From Nocardioides daeguensis (lineage in GTDB: Bacteria; Actinomycetota; Actinomycetes; Propionibacteriales; Nocardioidaceae), in contig NZ_JAHTKU010000011.1 of NCBI RefSeq assembly GCF_019192965.1, forward strand, positions 186,001-250,000: a DNA stretch of 64,000 nucleotides, given 5' to 3'. The notes below the pieces were generated by a model. That model saw nothing but the letters and a program-made list of their open reading frames with translations, had not been told where the DNA came from and made no database searches. Within the stretch, counting starts at the first letter, position 1, and each line of letters begins with the position of its first letter. This document shows positions 53,244 to 61,084 of this stretch, one piece after another. Both the position numbers and the translations under genes were made by a program.

Positions 53244-54415
53244 CCGCTGCGACCGGCCCGGTCGACCGGGTCGTCGTCGAGGCCGACGGCGGCTCGCGGG
53301 GCAACCCCGGGCCGGCGGCGTACGGCGCCGTGCTGCGCGACGCCGCGACCGGGGCCGTCCTCGCCGAGGACGCCCGCACCCTGGGGATCGCGACCAACAA
53401 CGTCGCGGAGTACTCCGGCCTCGTCGCCGGCCTCGCCCTGGCGGCCGAGCACGCGCCCGGCGCGCTCGTCGAGGTGCGGATGGACTCCAAGCTGGTCGTC
53501 GAGCAGATGTCCGGGCGCTGGAAGATCAAGCACCCCGACATGGCGGTGCTCGCCGCGCAGGCGCGCGACCTCGCGCCCGCCGGTACGACGTACACCTGGG
53601 TGCCGCGCGCCCGCAACGCCCACGCCGACCGGCTTGCCAACGAGGCCCTCGACGGCAGGCGGTCGGGCGTCAGCGTCCCCGGGGACCACGTCCCCGACGA
53701 GCCGGAGTCCGCGGTCGAGGAGGCCGAGTCGCCCTCCTTCGTCCCCGGGCAGCCGACGACGATCGTGCTGGTGCGCCACGGCGTCACCGTGCACACGACC
53801 GGCCGCCGGTTCTCCGGGGGGCTCGGCGGCGACAACCCGCCGCTCTCGGAGGAGGGTCGCGCCCAGGCCGCCGAGGTCGCCGCGTGGCTCACCGAGCTCA
53901 AGGACAGCGTCGACGTCGTCGTGGCGTCACCGGTCCGCCGTACCCGCGAGACGGCCGACATCGTCGCCACCGCCCTCGGCCTCGCGGTCGAGGAGGAGCC
54001 CGCCTTCGCCGAGATGGAGTTCGGCGAGTGGGACGGCCTGAGCTTCACCGAGGTCGCCGAGCGGGACCGCGAGCGGTTGGACGCCTGGTTCGCGGACATG
54101 TCCGCCGCACCGCCGGGCGGCGAGTCGTTCGTCGTCGTGCGGGAGCGGGTGCTGGCCGGCCTGGCCCGGCTGCTCGAGACCCATGCCGGGCGCACCGTCG
54201 TCCTGGTCAGCCACGTCACGCCGATCAAGACCCTGGTCGCCCACGCCCTGGACGCTCCGCTGGAGACGCTGTTCCGGATGGAGCTCGCACCCGCCGCCGT
54301 CTCGGTGCTCGCGTTCTACCCCGACCCCGGAACCGGTGAGCAGAAGGGGTCGATGAGGTTCTTCAACGCCCTCGCCCCCGGCCGCCGGACCCTGCGCGAC
54401 ACCGGCCGCTGGTAG
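53240..54415 (+). CDS. bifunctional RNase H / acid phosphatase (alpha-ribazole phosphatase-like)
   Basis: A 391-residue fusion. RNase HI-like domain (about 1-145): VVVEADGGSRGNPGPAAYGA, NNVAEYSGLVAGL, RMDSKLVVEQM and ARNAHADRLANEAL give the acidic site. Linker, then histidine-phosphatase domain (about 170-391) with VLVRHGVTVHTTGRRF, ASPVRRTRETADIV and LVSHVTPIKTLV. The homologue is mycobacterial Rv2228c, whose phosphatase half acts like CobC on alpha-ribazole phosphate. This fits the B12 setting with cobU, cobS and cobT nearby. GTG 53240 (GTGA overlap). Confidence 0.92.
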   Translation: MTAATGPVDRVVVEADGGSRGNPGPAAYGAVLRDAATGAVLAEDARTLGIATNNVAEYSGLVAGLALAAEHAPGALVEVRMDSKLVVEQMSGRWKIKHPDMAVLAAQARDLAPAGTTYTWVPRARNAHADRLANEALDGRRSGVSVPGDHVPDEPESAVEEAESPSFVPGQPTTIVLVRHGVTVHTTGRRFSGGLGGDNPPLSEEGRAQAAEVAAWLTELKDSVDVVVASPVRRTRETADIVATALGLAVEEEPAFAEMEFGEWDGLSFTEVAERDRERLDAWFADMSAAPPGGESFVVVRERVLAGLARLLETHAGRTVVLVSHVTPIKTLVAHALDAPLETLFRMELAPAAVSVLAFYPDPGTGEQKGSMRFFNALAPGRRTLRDTGRW

Positions 54416-54424
54416 TCGCGGACC

Positions 54425-55204
54425 TCAGAGCTCGCCGACCACCACGTCCAGCTGCGTGCCGGTCCTGCCGGGCGCGCCGACCTCGACGGTCCAGCCGAGC
54501 CGGCGCAGCGTGTCGGCGAACGCGGCGGGGGTGCGCGGGTCGGCGCCGTCCTCGAGCAGCGCCCGCACGATGCGGCCCTTGGTGGCCTTGTTGAAGTGGC
54601 TGACCACCTTGCGGGTGCCGTTGTGCTCGTGCAGCACCCGCACCGTCGCGACCCGGGTGGCCAGCTCGGGGCCGGGCCGCCAGAAGTTGGCATACATGCC
54701 CGAGCGCAGGTCGACCAGCAGCCCGCGCCCCAGCGCCTCGGTCATCACCGTGGGCAGGGCCTCGCGCCACAGCGCGGCCACGGGGCCGACGCCGGGCAGG
54801 GACGCGTCGCCCGAGAGCCGGTACGACGGGATCCGGTCGCCGAGCCGCACCGTCCCGAACAGGCTGGACGCGACGGCGACCCGCGCGCTCGCGCGACGCT
54901 TGGCGGCGGCCGAGAGCGTGGCGACGTCGAGGGCGTCGTACAGGACGCCGGTGTAGATCCGGTCCGCCCGCGCGCTCGGCGCGTCCGGCAGGCCGGCGTT
55001 GCGCTCGACGAGGTCGGCCTGGCCGGCCGACAGGCCGAGCACCTCGGCCGCCTTGGCCGGGTCCTCGCGGCACAGCGTGACCAGGGCGTCGAGCACCTCG
55101 CGGCGCGCGCCGGTCAGGGCGGGGGAGGACAGCGCGGCGAGGTCGAGCGGCTGGCCCCGCCGCGGAACGGCCTTGCCCTCGCTCGGCGGCAACAGGATCA
55201 GCAC
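54425..55204 (-). CDS. yaaA: peroxide stress protein YaaA (DUF328)
   Basis: A 259-residue protein of the YaaA/UPF0246 family, linked in E. coli to lower free iron under peroxide stress. Diagnostic LILLPPSEGKAVPRRG at the start, RIYTGVLYDALDV, LFGTVRLGDRIPSYRLSG, and VVSHFNKATKGRIVRALLED. GTG 55204 follows TATCGT with a 7-nt gap (leaderless), divergent from the RNB gene. Converges on the RNase H fusion, 9 bp apart. Confidence 0.92.
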   Translation of the reverse strand: MLILLPPSEGKAVPRRGQPLDLAALSSPALTGARREVLDALVTLCREDPAKAAEVLGLSAGQADLVERNAGLPDAPSARADRIYTGVLYDALDVATLSAAAKRRASARVAVASSLFGTVRLGDRIPSYRLSGDASLPGVGPVAALWREALPTVMTEALGRGLLVDLRSGMYANFWRPGPELATRVATVRVLHEHNGTRKVVSHFNKATKGRIVRALLEDGADPRTPAAFADTLRRLGWTVEVGAPGRTGTQLDVVVGEL

Positions 55205-55228
55205 GGGGCCAACGATAAAGTCACGGGC
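55205..55228. promoter_or_regulatory. 24-bp divergent promoter for two leaderless genes
   Basis: Only 24 bp separate the yaaA GTG and the RNB ATG. TATCGT (minus strand) and TAAAGT (55216-55221, plus strand) overlap almost fully, each 7 nt from its start. No Shine-Dalgarno fits. The two promoters must compete for polymerase. Confidence 0.65.
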
Positions 55229-56662
55229 ATGCCGAGCAACCTCGTGGTCCGGGTCAGGGCGAGCTCCCCCGTGATCGGGGTGGGCCTGGCAGCCATCGCG
55301 AAGGAGCTCGAGCTCCCCGGCGAGTTCCCGGCGGACGTGACGGCCGCTGCCGAGCACGCGGCCTCCGGCGTCGAGCTCCCTGCGTTGGACCGCACCGACC
55401 TCGCGTTCGTCACCATCGACCCCGCCGGCTCGATGGACCTCGACCAGGCCGTCCACATCGAGCGCGACGGCGACGGGTTCGTCGTGCACTACGCGATCGC
55501 CGACGTCGCGGCGTTCGTGCGGCCCGGCGACCCGATCGACGTCGAGGCCAACAAACGCGGCGAGACGCTGTACGGCGCGGGCACCCGGATCCCGTTGCAC
55601 CCGCCGGCCCTCTCCGAGGGGGCTGCCTCGTTGCTGCCCGACCAGGTGCGCCCGGCCCTGCTGTGGACGATCCGTGTCGACGGGCGCGGCGCCACCACCG
55701 ACGTCCGCGTCGAGCGGGCGCGGGTGCGCTCGACCGCCCGGTGGTCGTACGTCGACGCGCAGGCCGCGCTCGACGACGGCACCGCCGGTGAGGTGCTCGA
55801 GCTGCTCCGCGAGGTCGGCACGCTGCGCGAGCAGCAGGAGGTCGCCCGCGGCGGCATCTCGCTGCCGCTGCCCGAGCAGGAGGTCGACGAGTCCGACGGC
55901 GGCTTCGAGCTGGTGTTCCGCGAGCAGCTGCCGGTGGAGCTCTGGAACGCCCAGATCTCGCTGCTGACCGGGATGGGCGCGGCGTCGCTCATGGTCGACG
56001 CGAAGGTCGGCATGCTGCGCACCCTGCCGCCCGCCGACGCGCGTGACGTGGCCCGGCTGCGACGCATCGCCAAGGGCCTGCGGATCTCGTGGCCGCCGGA
56101 CCTGGACTACCCGGCGTTCGTCCGCTCGCTCGACCCGACGCTGTCGCGACACCAGGCGATGGTCGTGGCCTGCACCCGGCTGCTGCGCGGCAGCGGGTAT
56201 GCCGCCTTCGACGGCGAGCTCCCCGAGCAGACCCGGCACTCGGCGATCGCCGCCGAGTACGCCCACGTCACCGCGCCCCTGCGCCGCCTCGGCGACCGGT
56301 ACGCCGGCGAGGTCTGCCTCGCGATCTGTGCCGGCACGCCGGTTCCGGACTGGGTCGCCGCGGCTCTTCCGGGGCTGCCCAAGACGCTCCAGGACTCCGC
56401 GCGTCGCGCCGGCTCCTACCAGCGTGCGGTGCTCGACCTGGTCGAGGCCGCGGTGCTCGCCGACCGGGTCGGCCAGCAGTTCGCGGGCGTCGTCACCAGC
56501 GTCCGCGACGACGAGGCGACCTCCGGCGTCGTGGTCCTCGCCGATGTCGGCGTCGAGGCGCCGGTCACCTCCGCCCGGCCGCTGCCCCTCGGCGAGGAGG
56601 TCGCCGTCACCCTCGCCGCCGCCGACCTCGCGGCCCGCAAAGTCGCCTTCACGCTCCCGTGA
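55229..56662 (+). CDS. RNB-domain ribonuclease
   Basis: A 477-residue RNase II/R-type exonuclease in short form. The RNB catalytic segment is FVTIDPAGSMDLDQAVHIER followed by YAIADVAAFVRPGDPIDVEA, and the C-terminal ITAxY-like part is AIAAEYAHVTAPLRRLGDRY. Cold-shock and S1 domains of full RNase II/R are not evident, but about 60 C-terminal residues could form a small beta domain. ATG 55229 is 7 nt after TAAAGT. It overlaps cobU as GTGA. Confidence 0.9.
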   Translation: MPSNLVVRVRASSPVIGVGLAAIAKELELPGEFPADVTAAAEHAASGVELPALDRTDLAFVTIDPAGSMDLDQAVHIERDGDGFVVHYAIADVAAFVRPGDPIDVEANKRGETLYGAGTRIPLHPPALSEGAASLLPDQVRPALLWTIRVDGRGATTDVRVERARVRSTARWSYVDAQAALDDGTAGEVLELLREVGTLREQQEVARGGISLPLPEQEVDESDGGFELVFREQLPVELWNAQISLLTGMGAASLMVDAKVGMLRTLPPADARDVARLRRIAKGLRISWPPDLDYPAFVRSLDPTLSRHQAMVVACTRLLRGSGYAAFDGELPEQTRHSAIAAEYAHVTAPLRRLGDRYAGEVCLAICAGTPVPDWVAAALPGLPKTLQDSARRAGSYQRAVLDLVEAAVLADRVGQQFAGVVTSVRDDEATSGVVVLADVGVEAPVTSARPLPLGEEVAVTLAAADLAARKVAFTLP

Positions 56663-57192
56663 ACGCACCCGTGAAGGTCCTCGTCACCGGTGGCGTCCGG
56701 TCCGGCAAGTCCCGGCACGCCGAGTTGCTGCTCGCCGACGCCTCGGGCGTCACCTACGTCGCCGCCGGACCGGTGTACGACGACGCCGACTGGGCCGCGC
56801 GCATCGAGGTCCACCGAGCCCGCCGGCCGGACACCTGGTCCACCGAGGAGACCCGCGACGTGGCGGGCGTGCTCGCCACCGCCGCGGAGCCCGTCCTCGT
56901 CGACTGCCTCGGGACCTGGCTCACCGGCGTCATCGACGACGCCGGGCTGTGGGAGGCCCCGGTCGAGCAGGTCGAGGCCCACGTCCTCGGACATCTCGAC
57001 GCGCTCCTTGTGGCCCTCACAGGCACGGCGGAGCAGGTCGTGCTGGTCACGAACGAGGTCGGCCTGGGCGTCGTACCGGAGCACCGGTCGGCGCGCCTCT
57101 TCCGCGACCTGCTCGGCACCATCAACCAGCGGGTGGCGGCGGCCTGCGACGAGGTGCACCTGGTGATCGCCGGCCGGGTCCTGCGGCTCTAG
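56659..57192 (+). CDS. cobU: adenosylcobinamide kinase / guanylyltransferase
   Basis: A 177-residue nucleotide-loop enzyme that phosphorylates adenosylcobinamide and transfers GMP. P-loop VLVTGGVRSGKSRHAELLLA, the guanylylated-His region VHRARRPDTWSTEET, VLVDCLGTWLTGVI, and LVTNEVGLGVVPEHRSARLF. GTG 56659 overlaps RNB. cobT and cobS lie just beyond, on the other strand, after a hairpin repeat. Confidence 0.95.
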   Translation: MNAPVKVLVTGGVRSGKSRHAELLLADASGVTYVAAGPVYDDADWAARIEVHRARRPDTWSTEETRDVAGVLATAAEPVLVDCLGTWLTGVIDDAGLWEAPVEQVEAHVLGHLDALLVALTGTAEQVVLVTNEVGLGVVPEHRSARLFRDLLGTINQRVAAACDEVHLVIAGRVLRL

Positions 57193-57217
57193 CGGCCTCG
57201 ACCTGCGCGGGACTCAA

Positions 57218-57324
57218 GTAACACGCTGTCCACCCGTCTGGTCGGCGGTTGTCAGCGGGATCGGGCCGATATTGCGGGCGAATCTGCTGACCAGCGACAA
57301 GTAGTCGGGTGGACAGCGTGTTAC
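57218..57324. repeat. 107-bp hairpin element with perfect 19-bp ends
   Basis: GTAACACGCTGTCCACCCG (57218-57236) and its exact inverse (57306-57324) enclose 69 bp that also pair in part (TGGTCGGCG / TGCTGACCA). It sits between the stops of convergent cobU and cobS. No open frame inside. Possibly a two-way terminator or a mobile palindromic element. Confidence 0.85.
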
Positions 57325-57332
57325 AGCGACGC

Positions 57333-58100
57333 CTACGCTCCGGCCAGCCCGACGAGCAGGACCGCGAGCGCGAGCTCGATCCCGGCGCCGAACACGTCGC
57401 CGGTGACCCCGCCGAACCGACGCACGGCGTGGGCGGTCAGGGCGGCGACGACGAGGGCGGCCGCGGCGACGCTCACCGGTCCGCGGACCGGGTCGACCAG
57501 CGCGGCCAGCGCGGCCAGGCCCGCCCAGCCGACGACCGTGACCACCACCGGCACCCGGCGGGTGAAGGTGACGCCCAGCCCGTCGGGCCGGGCCGGGGGA
57601 GCCAGCGTGCAGGCCGTGATCCACAGCGCGGCCCGCGACGCACACACGGCGGAGCCGGCGACGACGGCGGAGCGCACCTCGCCGCCGGAGGACACCGACG
57701 AGGCGAGCGCGGCGGCCTGGGCCCCGAGCACGAGGACGAGGGCGGCGACGCCCGCCGGACCCGCCGTACCGCTCTTCATGACGGCCAGCGACCGCTCCCG
57801 GTCGTACGACGACGTGAGGCCGTCCGCGACGTCGGAGAGCCCGTCGAGGTGGAGCGCGCGGCTGCCGACGGCGAGCACGGCCAGCGCGGCGAAGGCGAGG
57901 GCCAGCGCGGGCAGGTCGAGGCGGCCACCGGCCCACACGACGAGCCCGACCAGCGCACCCAGCGGCAGGACGGCGAGGGGAGCGAGCAGCATCGCGCCGG
58001 TCGCCACCGCGGGGGAGACCTTCAGCACCGCGGGGACCCGCAGCGCCGTCAGCATCCCGATCGACAGCCGCAGGCTGCGGCCGACGACCGCGACGCTCAC
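57333..58100 (-). CDS. cobS: adenosylcobinamide-GDP ribazoletransferase (cobalamin synthase)
   Basis: A 255-residue membrane enzyme joining adenosylcobinamide-GDP and alpha-ribazole(-phosphate). Marks: ALHLDGLSDVADGLTSSYDR with the metal-binding Asp residues, RSLAVMKSGTAGPAGVAALV, and several hydrophobic spans. GTG 58100 overlaps the cobT stop (GTGA), so both are coupled. It ends 8 bp from the hairpin element. Confidence 0.94.
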   Translation of the reverse strand: MSVAVVGRSLRLSIGMLTALRVPAVLKVSPAVATGAMLLAPLAVLPLGALVGLVVWAGGRLDLPALALAFAALAVLAVGSRALHLDGLSDVADGLTSSYDRERSLAVMKSGTAGPAGVAALVLVLGAQAAALASSVSSGGEVRSAVVAGSAVCASRAALWITACTLAPPARPDGLGVTFTRRVPVVVTVVGWAGLAALAALVDPVRGPVSVAAAALVVAALTAHAVRRFGGVTGDVFGAGIELALAVLLVGLAGA

Positions 58101-59137
58101 GACTCCTCGGGCGGCATCAGGTCGGCGAGCAGGGCGACGTCGCGCAGCAGCGCGACCGCCGAGCGCAGCACCGGGACGGCAGCCACGGCTCCGGATCCCT
58201 CGCCGAGGCGAAGCCCGAGGTCGAGGACCGGCTCCAGGCCGAGCTTCTCCAGCGCCAGGGCCTGCGCCGGCTCGGTCGAGCGGTGGCCGGCCGCGAACCA
58301 GGCGGCGGCGCCGGGCACGATCCGGTCGGCGTAAAGCGCGCAGGCGACGGACATCAGGCCGTCGAGCAGCACGGGGACGCCGCTCTCGGCGGCCTGGACG
58401 AGGTAGCCGACCGTCGCGGCCAGGTCGGCGCTGCTGAGCGCGGTGAGGGCGTCCATCGGGTCGGCGACCCGGTCGCCGGCGCGGTCGAGCGCCTGCTGGA
58501 CGACGACCTGCTTGTGGCGCAGCGCGGCGTCGTCGACGCCGGTGCCACGACCGGTCACCTCGGCGGCGGGCAGGCCGAGCGCGGCCGCGACCATGGCGGC
58601 GGCGGGCGTGGTGTTTCCGATCCCCATGTCGCCGGACAGCAGCAGCTGGGCGCCCGCTGCGATCTCCTCGCGGGCGACGGTGCGGCCGACCTCGAACGCC
58701 TGGGCGGCCTCGTCGGCGCTCAGCGCGTCCTCGACGTGGATGGCGCCGCTGCTGCGCCGCACCTTGTGGGCCCGGACGTCGGCCGGGACGCCGTCGAGGT
58801 CGTCGTCGACACCGAGGTCGAGCACCCGGACATGGACGCCGTGGGCGGCCGCGAGCGCCGAGACGCCGGCCTTGCCCATCACGAACGTGCGCACCATCGC
58901 CGGCGTGATGGCCGGCGGGTAGGCGGAGACGCCGTGCTGCGCCACGCCGTGGTCGCCCGCGAAGATCACCAGCCGCACGTTGTCCAGCGGCCGCGGCGGC
59001 ACCACGCCCTGGGTGGCGGCCACCCACACGCCGAGCTCGCCGAGGCGGCCCAGCGCCCCGGTCGGGGTGGCCAGCCCGGCCAGGCGCTCGGCAGCGGCCG
59101 AGCGGACGTCGGGGTCGGGTACGGCGAGGGCGCTCAT
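58097..59137 (-). CDS. cobT: nicotinate-nucleotide-DMB phosphoribosyltransferase
   Basis: A 346-residue enzyme making alpha-ribazole phosphate from DMB and nicotinate mononucleotide. Marks: VIFAGDHGVAQHGVSAYPPA, LLSGDMGIGNTTPAAAMVAA, DPMDALTALSSADLAATVG and the C-terminal LDLGLRLGEGSGAVAAVPVL with the general-base Glu. ATG 59137 is 8 nt after TAGCGT. First of the cobT-cobS pair; no riboswitch seen before it. Confidence 0.96.
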   Translation of the reverse strand: MSALAVPDPDVRSAAAERLAGLATPTGALGRLGELGVWVAATQGVVPPRPLDNVRLVIFAGDHGVAQHGVSAYPPAITPAMVRTFVMGKAGVSALAAAHGVHVRVLDLGVDDDLDGVPADVRAHKVRRSSGAIHVEDALSADEAAQAFEVGRTVAREEIAAGAQLLLSGDMGIGNTTPAAAMVAAALGLPAAEVTGRGTGVDDAALRHKQVVVQQALDRAGDRVADPMDALTALSSADLAATVGYLVQAAESGVPVLLDGLMSVACALYADRIVPGAAAWFAAGHRSTEPAQALALEKLGLEPVLDLGLRLGEGSGAVAAVPVLRSAVALLRDVALLADLMPPEES

Positions 59138-59181
59138 GGGGCCGAACGCTACCGCCGTCGGGTCCGCCCGCCGTCGTCCGC

Positions 59182-59295
59182 TCAGGTGAAGAGCATCACC
59201 AGCAGCCCGGCCAGCGCGAGCATCGTGAGCACGAGCACCAGGCCCGCCCACTCATGCTCCTCGGTGTCCTCCAGGTCGTGCGGGTGCGCGGTCAT
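59182..59295 (-). CDS. 37-aa single-span membrane peptide
   Basis: ATG 59295 follows GGGGGAA 5 nt upstream. The peptide has an acidic, His-containing N-terminus (MTAHPHDLEDTEEHEWAG) and one hydrophobic helix (LVLVLTMLALAGLLVMLF), ending in Thr. N-out or N-in cannot be told. It lies just upstream of cobT on the same strand (44 bp). The gene is too short for usual gene calls but start, ribosome site and composition fit a real small membrane protein. Confidence 0.6.
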   Translation of the reverse strand: MTAHPHDLEDTEEHEWAGLVLVLTMLALAGLLVMLFT

Positions 59296-59386
59296 GGTTC
59301 CCCCAGGTGGCGTCCGAGTGTCGCTAGGGCTCCAGCGAGCCGGCGCCGGGAACCGCACGCGCTCGGAGCGCCACTAGTGTCCGCGT

Positions 59387-59932
59387 GTGGCCCACACCGT
59401 GCTCGTCGTCCCGGTACCCGCGCTGGAGAGCTACATCCGCGGCCGGTGGGAGCACTACGACGCCGCCTGGGTCTCCCGCGACCCGGCCTTCACCCATGCC
59501 CACATCACGGCGCTGGCGCCGTTCCTGCCGACGCCGTCCGAGGAGGACCTCGCCCGGGTGGCCGCGATCGCCCGCGCCACGGCGGCCTTCGAGTTCGACC
59601 TCGACGAGGTCACCGCGTTCCCGGACGGCATCGTCCACGTCGTGCCCGAGCCCGCCGCGCCCTTCGCCGCGCTCACCGCGGCGCTGTGGCAGGCCTTCCC
59701 GGACTGCCCGCCGTACGCCGGGGAGTACGCGGACGTCGTACCCCACCTCACGCTGGACCGCCTCGCCCGCGACGTGTCGATCGCGTCCGTGACCGCGGAC
59801 CTCGCCGGGACCCTGCCGCTGCGGACCCGGGCCGAGCGCCTCGAGCTGCACCGGTACGCCGAGGGCGACTGCCGCGTCCTGGCGACCTGGTCGCTGACCG
59901 GCGCGGCGGCGCCGGTCAGTGCGCCAGCTTGA
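59387..59932 (+). CDS. 2'-5' RNA ligase family (2H phosphoesterase) protein
   Basis: A 181-residue protein with both HxT motifs of the 2H family: AFTHAHITALAPFL and VVPHLTLDRLARDV. The fold would cleave or ligate 2',3'-cyclic or 2'-5' phosphodiesters; in bacteria the role is unclear. GTG 59387 is 6 nt after TAGTGT (leaderless). Its 3' end overlaps gdx by 17 bp, tail to tail. Confidence 0.87.
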   Translation: MAHTVLVVPVPALESYIRGRWEHYDAAWVSRDPAFTHAHITALAPFLPTPSEEDLARVAAIARATAAFEFDLDEVTAFPDGIVHVVPEPAAPFAALTAALWQAFPDCPPYAGEYADVVPHLTLDRLARDVSIASVTADLAGTLPLRTRAERLELHRYAEGDCRVLATWSLTGAAAPVSAPA

Positions 59933-60230
59933 GCCCGATCACGCACCCGACCAGCCCGACCAGCAGCAGGATCCGCACCACGCTCACCGGCTCCTCGCCG
60001 CCCACCATCGCGATCGCGACGGTCAGTGCGGCGCCGACCCCGACCCACACGGCGTACGCCGTCCCGACCGGCAGGGTGCGCATCGCGTACGCCAGTCCGG
60101 CCATGCTGGCCCCCAGCGCGACGAAGAAGACCACCGACGGAACCAGCCTGCTGAACCCCTCGGACCGCGCCAGGGCCGTCGCCCACGCCGCCTCGAGGAC
60201 CCCGGAGAGCACCAGCACCAACCACGCCAT
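59916..60230 (-). CDS. gdx: guanidinium exporter Gdx (SugE-type SMR protein)
   Basis: A 104-residue four-helix small multidrug resistance protein. [20 protein letters not shown] carries the essential Glu14, and [20 protein letters not shown] is the Gdx signature; sequence is close to E. coli SugE. It exports guanidinium in exchange for protons. ATG 60230 is chosen because the riboswitch and GAAGGA lie right upstream; the longer frame runs through the riboswitch. Its control by guanidine supports the function. Confidence 0.92.
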   Translation of the reverse strand: MAWLVLVLSGVLEAAWATALARSEGFSRLVPSVVFFVALGASMAGLAYAMRTLPVGTAYAVWVGVGAALTVAIAMVGGEEPVSVVRILLLVGLVGCVIGLKLAH

Positions 60231-60249
60231 CACGGCCACATCCTTCGTG

Positions 60250-60288
60250 GCCGTCTTGTCGCGCACCGGGTACGGCTCCCTCGTCCGG
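60250..60288 (-). ncRNA. guanidine-III riboswitch (ykkC-III)
   Basis: On the minus strand 60288-60250 reads CCGGACGAGG, a short loop, GCCGTACCCGGT, GCGC, then GACAAGACGGC. From memory, this is almost the Thermobifida fusca guanidine-III aptamer: P1 CCGG...CCGG and the pseudoknot of GACAAGACGGC with GCCGT. It ends 20 nt before gdx with GAAGGA in between, so it likely opens the ribosome site when guanidine is bound. Confidence 0.9.
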
Positions 60289-60529
60289 CAACCGGTCACC
60301 GGTTGTATCCCGATCGTACGCCGCGTCGATCCACACCGGTCGCCTGCACACTGCTAGTGTTGGTCTCGTTGAAGAGTGCTCCGCATGGAGCGCTCCTGCT
60401 CTCTCGGTGGGGGCAGAACATCTTGTCGCTCTTGGTATTCGGTTCAGCTGGGCATCAGGCAAGGGATGTCTTCAGCACCATCGGCCCAGCAGCTCGCCGG
60501 GTCGGAACTCGAAAACCAAGGAGAAAATC

Positions 60530-60733
60530 ATGGCTCAGGGCACCGTCAAGTGGTTCAACAGCGAGAAGGGCTTCGGCTTCATCGCCCCGGCCGACGGCAC
60601 CCCGGACGTCTTCGTCCACTTCTCGGCCATCCAGGGCAACGGCTACAAGTCGCTCGACGAGAACCAGCAGGTCGAGTTCGACGTCACCCAGGGCCCGAAG
60701 GGCCCGCAGGCGGAGAACGTCCGCGCGATCTGA
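60530..60733 (+). CDS. cold-shock protein
   Basis: A 67-residue single cold-shock domain: [20 protein letters not shown] with RNP1 (KGFGFI) and [11 protein letters not shown] with RNP2 (VFVHF). Binds single-stranded RNA/DNA. AAGGAG (60518-60523) precedes ATG. The leader is long: a TAGTGT box at 60355-60360 gives about 160 nt of untranslated RNA with a GCTCC/GGAGC hairpin (60378-60391), as usual for csp genes. No gene is seen in 60289-60529. Confidence 0.95.
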   Translation: MAQGTVKWFNSEKGFGFIAPADGTPDVFVHFSAIQGNGYKSLDENQQVEFDVTQGPKGPQAENVRAI

Positions 60734-60757
60734 CGATCATCGTCTGAACGCCTCGCG

Positions 60758-60787
60758 AGGCCCCCGGCACTTCGGTGCCGGGGGCCT
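60758..60787 (+). terminator. strong hairpin terminator after csp
   Basis: A perfect 13-bp stem, AGGCCCCCGGCAC and its inverse, closed by a TTCG tetraloop. No T-run follows, as is common in actinobacteria. It serves csp and may also serve the convergent 79-aa gene ending at 60806. Confidence 0.85.
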
Positions 60788-60805
60788 TCGTGCGTCCAGA
60801 CCTGC

Positions 60806-61045
60806 CTACCAGCGGGGCAGGACCGCTGTCGGCATCCCGCCGTGCACCGCGGTGGCCAGGTTGGCGGCCACCTCGTAGGCGTCTGCGAACCGCGGGAACT
60901 CCGCCCGCGACAGCAGCACCCGGCTGTGCACCCGGGCCAGGCGCCCGGCCTGGACGTCGTCGTGGCGGCTGGTGAACACGTCGAAGGCGTAGACGTCGTA
61001 GTCCTCGCGCTCCGCCACCTCGGCCACCTCCGCCACCTCCGCCAC
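60806..61045 (-). CDS. conserved small protein (79 aa)
   Basis: The core DYDVYAFDVFTSRHDDVQAG, RVLLSRAEFPRFADAYEVAA and TAVHGGMPTAVLPRW looks like a folded cytoplasmic domain. The N-terminus is a 9-nt tandem repeat (GTGGCGGAG units; VAEVAEVAEVAE). It offers GTG starts at 61045, 61036 and 61027, so the exact start is open. No family recognised. Divergent from the 40-aa zinc peptide, with a shared palindrome between. Confidence 0.6.
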   Translation of the reverse strand: MAEVAEVAEVAEREDYDVYAFDVFTSRHDDVQAGRLARVHSRVLLSRAEFPRFADAYEVAANLATAVHGGMPTAVLPRW

Positions 61046-61050
61046 GTCCC

Positions 61051-61064
61051 GCAGCCTAGGCTGC
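61051..61064. promoter_or_regulatory. 14-bp perfect palindrome between divergent small genes
   Basis: GCAGCCTAGGCTGC lies centrally between the starts at 61045 and 61085. TACCCT (61073-61078), 6 nt before GTG 61085, is a leaderless-type box. The palindrome overlaps where the minus-strand promoter would be, so it could be an operator for both. Confidence 0.5.
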
Positions 61065-61084
61065 CGCTGGCCTACCCTCGGACC

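Noticed and set aside
55229-56662. Full-length RNase R
   Set aside because: The protein is only 477 residues and lacks recognisable cold-shock and S1 domains, so only an RNB-domain ribonuclease is claimed.
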